In this document: piece after piece, positions 57,606 to 64,000 of the stretch
How positions within the stretch are numbered: position 1 is the stretch's first letter
How the letters are laid out: every line of letters begins with the position of its first letter
Assembly (NCBI RefSeq): GCF_037478005.1
Contig: NZ_CP144164.1
Coordinates: 4,340,001-4,404,000 of the forward strand
Reading direction: 5' to 3'
Length of the DNA stretch: 64,000 nt
DNA from: Alteromonas sp. M12
Lineage (GTDB): Bacteria; Pseudomonadota; Gammaproteobacteria; Enterobacterales; Alteromonadaceae
Position numbers and translations under genes: made by a program
Notes under the pieces: model-generated
Told to the model about the DNA's origin: nothing
Databases searched by the model: none
What the model saw: the letters and a program-made list of their open reading frames with translations, nothing else

Positions 57606-57637
57606 ATGAAGTCATTATAGGTGTTTGAACTAGCTGA

Positions 57638-58492
57638 TTATGCAACCATGGCTGACTGCAATTTCTTCATTGCATTCTTTTCAATCTGACGTACACGTTC
57701 AGCAGACACTTCATATTTGTCAGCCAAATCTTGCAACGTCAACTTGTCATCCGACAACCAACGAGTCTGGATAATATGCTGACTGCGCTCGTCTAAGGTT
57801 TTGATCGCCGAGTGCAGACGTTTAGAAGCGTTGCTATCCCAATCAGAATTAATTACTTCGCTTTCTACATCAGTTGTTTTGTCTTCTAGAAACTGTACCG
57901 GTGCAAAACTTCCACTTTCGTCATCATCAGCAGACAAATCAAATGCTTGATCTTGGCTGCTCATTCTAGCTTCCATTTGCAGTACTTCTTTGGTACTCAC
58001 ACCTAACTCTTGTGCTACTTTTTGCACTTCATCGTGAGTAAACCAGCCTAGACGCTTTTTGTTTTTACGCAGGTTAAAAAACAACTTACGCTGTGCTTTA
58101 GTGGTTGCCACTTTCACAATACGCCAGTTTTTAAGCACAAATTCATGAATCTCTGCTTTTATCCAATGCACAGCAAAAGACACTAGTCTCACACCGACGG
58201 TTGGATCAAATCGCTTCACTGCTTTCATTAGGCCAATATTGCCTTCCTGAATGAGATCAGCTTGGGGTAATCCATAACCTGAGTATGATTTAGCAATATG
58301 TACAACAAAACGTAAATGGGACATAACTAGCTTTCGTGCCGCTTCAATGTCTTCATCTCGCTGCAAACGTTCTGCTAGCTGACGTTCTTCTTCCACAGTC
58401 AGCATGTTGATGCTGCTAACAGCTTGAATATAAGTTTCAATGCTGCCACTGTGAGGAACGCTTAATACCATAGCTTGCATATTTGTGCTCAT
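57638..58492 (-). CDS. rpoH: Heat-shock sigma factor RpoH (sigma-32)
   Basis: 284-residue alternative sigma factor. It carries region 2 ([41 protein letters not shown]), the RpoH box QRKLFFNLR (~134-142), and region 4 with ISRALDE-type [29 protein letters not shown] 58492 has GAGGT 6 bases upstream; an in-frame extension lacks family similarity. Its target promoter CTTGAAA-N13-CCCCACATA precedes hslVU in this window. In most gammaproteobacteria rpoH follows ftsX; here two EAL-HDOD genes lie between. Confidence 0.97.
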   Translation of the reverse strand: MSTNMQAMVLSVPHSGSIETYIQAVSSINMLTVEEERQLAERLQRDEDIEAARKLVMSHLRFVVHIAKSYSGYGLPQADLIQEGNIGLMKAVKRFDPTVGVRLVSFAVHWIKAEIHEFVLKNWRIVKVATTKAQRKLFFNLRKNKKRLGWFTHDEVQKVAQELGVSTKEVLQMEARMSSQDQAFDLSADDDESGSFAPVQFLEDKTTDVESEVINSDWDSNASKRLHSAIKTLDERSQHIIQTRWLSDDKLTLQDLADKYEVSAERVRQIEKNAMKKLQSAMVA

Positions 58493-58740
58493 GTATACCT
58501 CATTATTCGTTACAGCCCAGTATTCTATCAATACAAATGGGCAAAGCCAATTATCTATTACGTATATAGACCGCAAAAGGTCATAAATAATTCACTCAAA
58601 CTGAAATTAATTGTCTCAAAAAAGACATTCAAGCTATATGGGGGCGCATATTTATATTTAAAGGTTTAATTTTAAATTAAAATAGAACACTATACTCGAC
58701 TAATATTCAATCAAGTTGAACAGGTATTAGGCAAGGTTAA

Positions 58741-59958
58741 ATGTTTTCTTACATCGCACGACAAGCTATCTTTGACCAACAGATGCAGGTATTTGCTTAC
58801 GAACTACTTTTTCGAGATGGTGAGGGTAACTGTTTTCCAGACATTGAGCCGAATCAAGCGACATCAAAAATTATTACAAACAGCCACTTTTCAATAGGCG
58901 TTGAAGAAATTTCAGATGGAAAAACGGCCTTCATCAACTTTCAGACAGACACCCTACTCTATCGATTTCCCACTCTATTCGATCCGCAAACGGTTGTTAT
59001 TGAGTTAATAAAAAGTGTGAAAGTATCTGAAAAGCTTATTGCAGCGTGCAAACACATCAGTGGGCTCGGCTATAAAATAGCCATAGACGATTATGATTTT
59101 GATCCCAAATGGGATCGCCTATTTTCAGTTATCAACATAATTAAGGTAGACGTTACCACCACTGACTTTAAGCTTATAGAACAAAACCTATCTCGCATTA
59201 AACAAGCTCGCATCAAATTAGTGGCGACAAAAGTTGAAAATCATGACGTGTTTTTGCGTTACTCAGCTGTTGGATTTGATTTTTTCCAAGGCTACTTTTT
59301 CGCTAAACCCGAAATCAAGAAACATAAAAACATTCCGAGTTCTAAACTCAATTTGTTGAAGTTAATGCGCGAGAGTGCAAATAGCCAATTTGAATTCGAC
59401 AAAATTTGTCAGATCGTCGAAAAAGATGTCTCCCTCTCGTATATGTTGATGCGTTTTATCAACAATCCAATTATGAATAAACGCAATAAAATCAATTCAT
59501 TAAATCATGCATTGAATTATATGGGCGAAATAGAGATCAAAAAGTTTATCGCGTTGGTGGCCATCGCTAATTTAGGAGATGAAAAACCACCTGAGTTAAT
59601 TCATCTGTCTTTGGTTCGCGCTAAATTTTGTGAACTCATTTCTATGGCTAAGAATGATGCTGATAACCCACCTAAAGGATTTTTAGTTGGTTTATTTTCA
59701 CTTTTAGATGCATTGTTAGATCAGAATATGTCAAAGTTAATAAAAAAATTACCATTAAACGACGACTTAAAGAATGCGTTATGTGGCATTGAAGGCCAAC
59801 TTAGAGATTATTTAGTGGTTGCTCGAGCGTTTGAATACGGCGACTGGAACGGTGTGACACACCATTCAACTAAACTTGAACTTGATCAAGACATGTTGCA
59901 TAGTTTTTACAATGAATCGATTAAATGGGCGTCAGCTATGACCCGTTCAATTCGTTAA
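58741..59958 (+). CDS. EAL-HDOD protein (CdgJ/YuxH-like)
   Basis: 405 residues with an N-terminal EAL-type domain (~1-190) and a C-terminal HDOD domain (~200-400). The EAL signature is degenerate: YELLFRDG (20-27) replaces ExLxR, and the later acidic motif reads AIDDYDFDP. Loss of metal ligands suggests it binds but does not degrade cyclic-di-GMP, as in CdgJ-type motility regulators. The FFQGYFFAKP loop is conserved. A paralogue follows 59 bases later. It lies divergent from rpoH in the slot between ftsX and rpoH. Confidence 0.87.
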   Translation: MFSYIARQAIFDQQMQVFAYELLFRDGEGNCFPDIEPNQATSKIITNSHFSIGVEEISDGKTAFINFQTDTLLYRFPTLFDPQTVVIELIKSVKVSEKLIAACKHISGLGYKIAIDDYDFDPKWDRLFSVINIIKVDVTTTDFKLIEQNLSRIKQARIKLVATKVENHDVFLRYSAVGFDFFQGYFFAKPEIKKHKNIPSSKLNLLKLMRESANSQFEFDKICQIVEKDVSLSYMLMRFINNPIMNKRNKINSLNHALNYMGEIEIKKFIALVAIANLGDEKPPELIHLSLVRAKFCELISMAKNDADNPPKGFLVGLFSLLDALLDQNMSKLIKKLPLNDDLKNALCGIEGQLRDYLVVARAFEYGDWNGVTHHSTKLELDQDMLHSFYNESIKWASAMTRSIR

Positions 59959-60017
59959 TTAATAAATCAGAAACGACAAATTAAAATTTGTATAAAATGG
60001 AATAATAGGGGCTTTTG

Positions 60018-61256
60018 ATGTTCGCTTTTGTGGCTAGGCAACCAATTTTAGACAAGGAAAAAGAAGTATTTGCGTATGAGCTATTTTTTAGAGACGGTAA
60101 AAATAACTGTTTTCCTGACAAATTAGTTGATGCATCTCAACCTCAACCACAGAATCAATCAAATTTGAAGTTGGCGTTAGACGATATTTCTTGCCAAAAA
60201 ACGTCTTTTATTAATTTCACCAATGAGACCATACTCAAGGGCCTTCCAAATAGCCTAGACCCCAATACTGTTGTGGTCGAAGTATCTGAGAACGTTGAGG
60301 GCGAAGAATCGATCATTGAAGCCTGTCAGAATATCCGTGACATGGGATTTCAGATAGCCTTAAACGAACCTAAATTGACCACTAGCAGCGAGTTACTCAG
60401 CCTCGTCAATATCGTCAAAATTGACACTTTCCAACATGCTTTTCCTAATATCGCAAAGCAGATGCCACGGTTTTCCAATGCCAAGGTCAAAATGGTTGCC
60501 GATAATGTTGATACGCTACAAAATTTCATATCCTTTAATGACTTAGGCTTTGATTACTTCCAAGGTTATTTCTTTTCAAAACCAGTTAACTTCAACCAAG
60601 CTCCATTGCCGGTCAACAAGTTATCGCTGGTTGAGTTGATAGGCGAAACAGCGAATGAAAGTTTTGGTATTGATCGTATAAATGAAATTATTGAACGAGA
60701 TGTTGGCCTGTCGTATATGTTGTTGAGGTTTATTAATAACCCAATGATTAATAAACGTTTTAAAATTACGTCGTTAAAACATGCATTAAATTACATGGGT
60801 GAAGTTGAAATTAAGAAATTCATCGCCCTACTTGCACTGGCGAATCTAGCAGATGATAAGCCTATGGAACTGTTGCATATGTCTCTAGTGCGAGCCAAAT
60901 TCTGTGATTTGATTGCAAAACACAGAAAGATTGGCGATAACCCGCCAACCGGGTTTATGGCCGGTTTATTTTCTTTGTTAGATGCATTATTAGATCAAGA
61001 TATGCAGGAATTGGTGAATAAAATGCCAATTGTAGACGAGGTAAAATATGCATTGTGTGGTGGTAAGAACGATTTTTATCTCTACATTTTGCTGGCAAGA
61101 GCCTTTGAAAGCGCAACCTGGATGAAAGTTAGAAAAATCTCAGAAGTACTGGAAATAGAGCAAAAACACTTACACCATATGTTCAATCAAGCGGTGCTAT
61201 GGGGTAATACAATTCGCCAATCAATCTCTCCACACTACCCTAAAGCGATAGCCTAG
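60018..61256 (+). CDS. EAL-HDOD protein, tandem paralogue
   Basis: 412 residues, clearly related throughout to the preceding gene (shared YELFFRDG, FFQGYFFSKP, RFINNP, INKRFKITSLKHALNYMGE, LFSLLDALLDQ). The acidic motif that is IDDYDF in the first copy is ALNEPKLTT here, so this copy has lost even more of the EAL active site. It is probably a regulatory ligand-binding or protein-binding version. ATG 60018 is favoured over TTG 60015; no strong ribosome site is seen. The copies have diverged well beyond recent duplication. Confidence 0.87.
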   Translation: MFAFVARQPILDKEKEVFAYELFFRDGKNNCFPDKLVDASQPQPQNQSNLKLALDDISCQKTSFINFTNETILKGLPNSLDPNTVVVEVSENVEGEESIIEACQNIRDMGFQIALNEPKLTTSSELLSLVNIVKIDTFQHAFPNIAKQMPRFSNAKVKMVADNVDTLQNFISFNDLGFDYFQGYFFSKPVNFNQAPLPVNKLSLVELIGETANESFGIDRINEIIERDVGLSYMLLRFINNPMINKRFKITSLKHALNYMGEVEIKKFIALLALANLADDKPMELLHMSLVRAKFCDLIAKHRKIGDNPPTGFMAGLFSLLDALLDQDMQELVNKMPIVDEVKYALCGGKNDFYLYILLARAFESATWMKVRKISEVLEIEQKHLHHMFNQAVLWGNTIRQSISPHYPKAIA

Positions 61257-61293
61257 ATAACGTAATTCATCTCAATATGATTTAGAGATCGAG

Positions 61294-62274
61294 TTATTTC
61301 GGTTCAATGCTTCTTACATGCTTATGTACAGATATCATTGAGCCGGCTAATCCTAAAAAGATTGAGACTCCCAGCATAACTAGCAGCGAAGTAATATCTA
61401 GACCTGTTAAGTCGAAGTCTTTTGCGTATTGCGCGGTTAAAGCATCAATACTACCGCCCATCCACCAAAGCAATAACATAACCGCAAACCAAGCCATCAA
61501 ACCGCCTAACAAGCCATACCACATACCGGTGTACATAAATGGGCGATGTATAAATGCATCTGTAGCACCAACCAATTTCATCACCAAAATTTCATCCCGT
61601 CGACTTAGAATATTTAAGCGAATGGTGTTGCCAATAATTAACACCACAGCTAGAAATAACAAAAGAGCGACGGCATAGATTAATTCTTTGGCGATAGATA
61701 AAAAGCCGTGTAAGCGCTCTAGCCACTTAATGTCGAGTTTCCCCACTTCCACATGACGTTCACGATTAAGCTTATCTAATAGCTGTTTAGCAGCAGAGGG
61801 CGATGTATTTTGGGAGGTGGGATTGACTAAAATCACATCCGGTAACGGGTTTTCATCTAAGTAACTCAATGCTTCTCCCAAACCACTTTGTTGCTGAAAT
61901 TCAAGCAATCCTTGATCGGCAGGAATATAGGTCACAGAATCGATTTCAGGCCAAAGCCCAAGTCTAGTCACTAATTGATTAGCGTCTTTGGATTGTGTCC
62001 CTTTACGTAGGAATAAGGTTATTTCAGAGGCCTGCTGCCAGTTTTCCGCAATCGATTCGGCATTTTTAACTAAAATATAGAAGGTGCTGGGTAATGTGAT
62101 ACTCAACCCAAGTACGCCAACGGTCATCAATGACGCTAACGGCGCTCGCCATAGTTCACCTAAGCTCCCTAATGCTTGTCTTACATGACTGACAAAAAAC
62201 ATGGTTATGCGCTGGAACATGCCAATTTTAGAAGAGTAAGCACCTTGAGGCCGGCCTTTAAACAGAATACTCAT
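61294..62274 (-). CDS. ftsX: Cell-division protein FtsX
   Basis: Transmembrane partner of FtsE that activates periplasmic peptidoglycan hydrolases at the septum. It has four helices at about residues 45-70, 205-225, 250-275 and 295-315 and a periplasmic loop (~75-195). The N-terminal cytoplasmic tail is longer than usual. The 326 residues fit. Start overlaps the ftsE stop by one base (TAATG). Confidence 0.96.
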   Translation of the reverse strand: MSILFKGRPQGAYSSKIGMFQRITMFFVSHVRQALGSLGELWRAPLASLMTVGVLGLSITLPSTFYILVKNAESIAENWQQASEITLFLRKGTQSKDANQLVTRLGLWPEIDSVTYIPADQGLLEFQQQSGLGEALSYLDENPLPDVILVNPTSQNTSPSAAKQLLDKLNRERHVEVGKLDIKWLERLHGFLSIAKELIYAVALLLFLAVVLIIGNTIRLNILSRRDEILVMKLVGATDAFIHRPFMYTGMWYGLLGGLMAWFAVMLLLWWMGGSIDALTAQYAKDFDLTGLDITSLLVMLGVSIFLGLAGSMISVHKHVRSIEPK

Positions 62275-62978
62275 TAAAAATCATACTCCTTAGGCTCTTC
62301 ACTATCCCACTCTTCACTCAAACCATCGGTGATCATTTGTCCTTGTTTTAAGGTCAGTGATCGGTACTTCATTCGGGCAATTAATCCTAAATCATGGGTC
62401 GCAATAAAAACAGATACGCCAGCTTGATTAAAGTCTTCAAACAAACGAATGATTTCCATCGACAATTTAGGATCTAAGTTTCCTGTCGGTTCATCTGCCA
62501 ACAACAAAGGAGGTTTATTAACAACTGCTCTGGCAATACCCACGCGTTGTTGCTCCCCCCCTGAAAGCATCATTGGAAAGCTTTTTATTTTGTCTCGTAG
62601 CCCAACCATTTCAAGCGCTGCATGCACTCGTTTAGTGGTTTCTTTATGGGAGTAACCTTCAATAACCAATGGCAGTGCAACGTTATCAAACACGCTTTTA
62701 TCCATTAATAATTGATGGCTTTGGAAAATCATTCCAATATCTCGTCGAATAAACGCGATTTGTCGACGATGTATGGTATTTAGATCATGGCCATTGATCA
62801 GCACGCGTCCTACAGTAGGACGCTCCATAATACTAATGAGTTTCAACAGGGTACTTTTACCCGCGCCAGAATGGCCGGTTAAAAACGCCATTTCACCGGG
62901 CTCAATATGAAAACTTACTTTGCGTAAGGCTTGTTGCCCGCCTGGATAGGTTTTACTTACCTGTTCAAACTTAATCAC
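62274..62978 (-). CDS. ftsE: Cell-division ATP-binding protein FtsE
   Basis: ABC ATPase of the FtsEX complex. Walker A GHSGAGKST, signature LSGGEQQRVGIARA and Walker B LLLADEPTGNLD are intact. The 234 residues exceed E. coli FtsE by about 12, as an acidic C-terminal tail. The start is GTG 62978 with AGGTAAC upstream, 14 bases after the ftsY stop. Confidence 0.97.
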   Translation of the reverse strand: MIKFEQVSKTYPGGQQALRKVSFHIEPGEMAFLTGHSGAGKSTLLKLISIMERPTVGRVLINGHDLNTIHRRQIAFIRRDIGMIFQSHQLLMDKSVFDNVALPLVIEGYSHKETTKRVHAALEMVGLRDKIKSFPMMLSGGEQQRVGIARAVVNKPPLLLADEPTGNLDPKLSMEIIRLFEDFNQAGVSVFIATHDLGLIARMKYRSLTLKQGQMITDGLSEEWDSEEPKEYDF

Positions 62979-62992
62979 GTTGTTACCTGCGT

Positions 62993-64000
<1,008 letters not shown>

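Overview
The window looks like chromosome from a marine gammaproteobacterium of the Alteromonadales (Glaciecola/Paraglaciecola/Alteromonas type). The reasons are AT-rich DNA and a set of conserved gene orders: ubiE-ubiJ-ubiB, tatA-tatB-tatC-tatD-hemB, priA-ftsN-hslV-hslU, metJ/metF divergent, dtd-fabY, and ftsY-ftsE-ftsX with rpoH nearby. The genus is an inference; no 16S or other marker gene is present.

Layout. 0-9.2 kb: an MscS-type channel, a membrane GAF-GGDEF cyclase, a membrane alpha/beta hydrolase and a MATE transporter, then a minus-strand run of small envelope or stress genes (BON protein, DUF2254, a 57-residue membrane protein, a small lipoprotein, DUF1328). 9.7-15.5 kb: hemB, a GGDEF cyclase, tatD, an unknown secreted protein and tatCBA, all on the minus strand. 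15.6-19.4 kb: an insertion between tatA and ubiB with an outer-membrane-like protein, a glutathionyl-hydroquinone reductase, and acuI plus its TetR regulator with matching operators. 19.5-26.9 kb: ubiB, ubiJ, ubiE, a Tag-like glycosylase, prlC and gor. 27-31.6 kb: a hybrid histidine kinase and a REC-GGDEF regulator.

32.3-38.9 kb holds the most unusual block. It is a plus-strand cluster of an ECF-like sigma factor with a hydrophobic C-terminal tail, a single-pass anti-sigma-like protein, an animal-type haem peroxidase without a signal peptide, an unknown protein, and an exported TPR-CHAT (caspase-like) protein. I propose it as a sigma-controlled oxidative/proteolytic system. A DUF3369-HD-GYP regulator follows.

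40.6-48 kb: hslUV with a clear sigma-32 promoter, an array of about ten 76-bp tandem units, ftsN, priA, rpmE and an unknown gene. 48.4-57.5 kb: a malic enzyme, a GNAT protein, a class I-like HMG-CoA reductase, metJ/metF, yihY, DUF2959, pip, dtd and fabY. 57.6-64 kb: rpoH, two tandem EAL-HDOD paralogues, and ftsX, ftsE and the 5'-truncated ftsY, whose acidic Glu-Pro stretch is a hexanucleotide repeat running off the window edge.

Two themes recur. Cyclic-di-GMP signalling is dense, with three GGDEF proteins, one HD-GYP and two EAL-HDOD proteins. Proteostasis and envelope stress are also well represented: rpoH and its target hslVU lie in the same window. Several genes appear to start with TTG or GTG.
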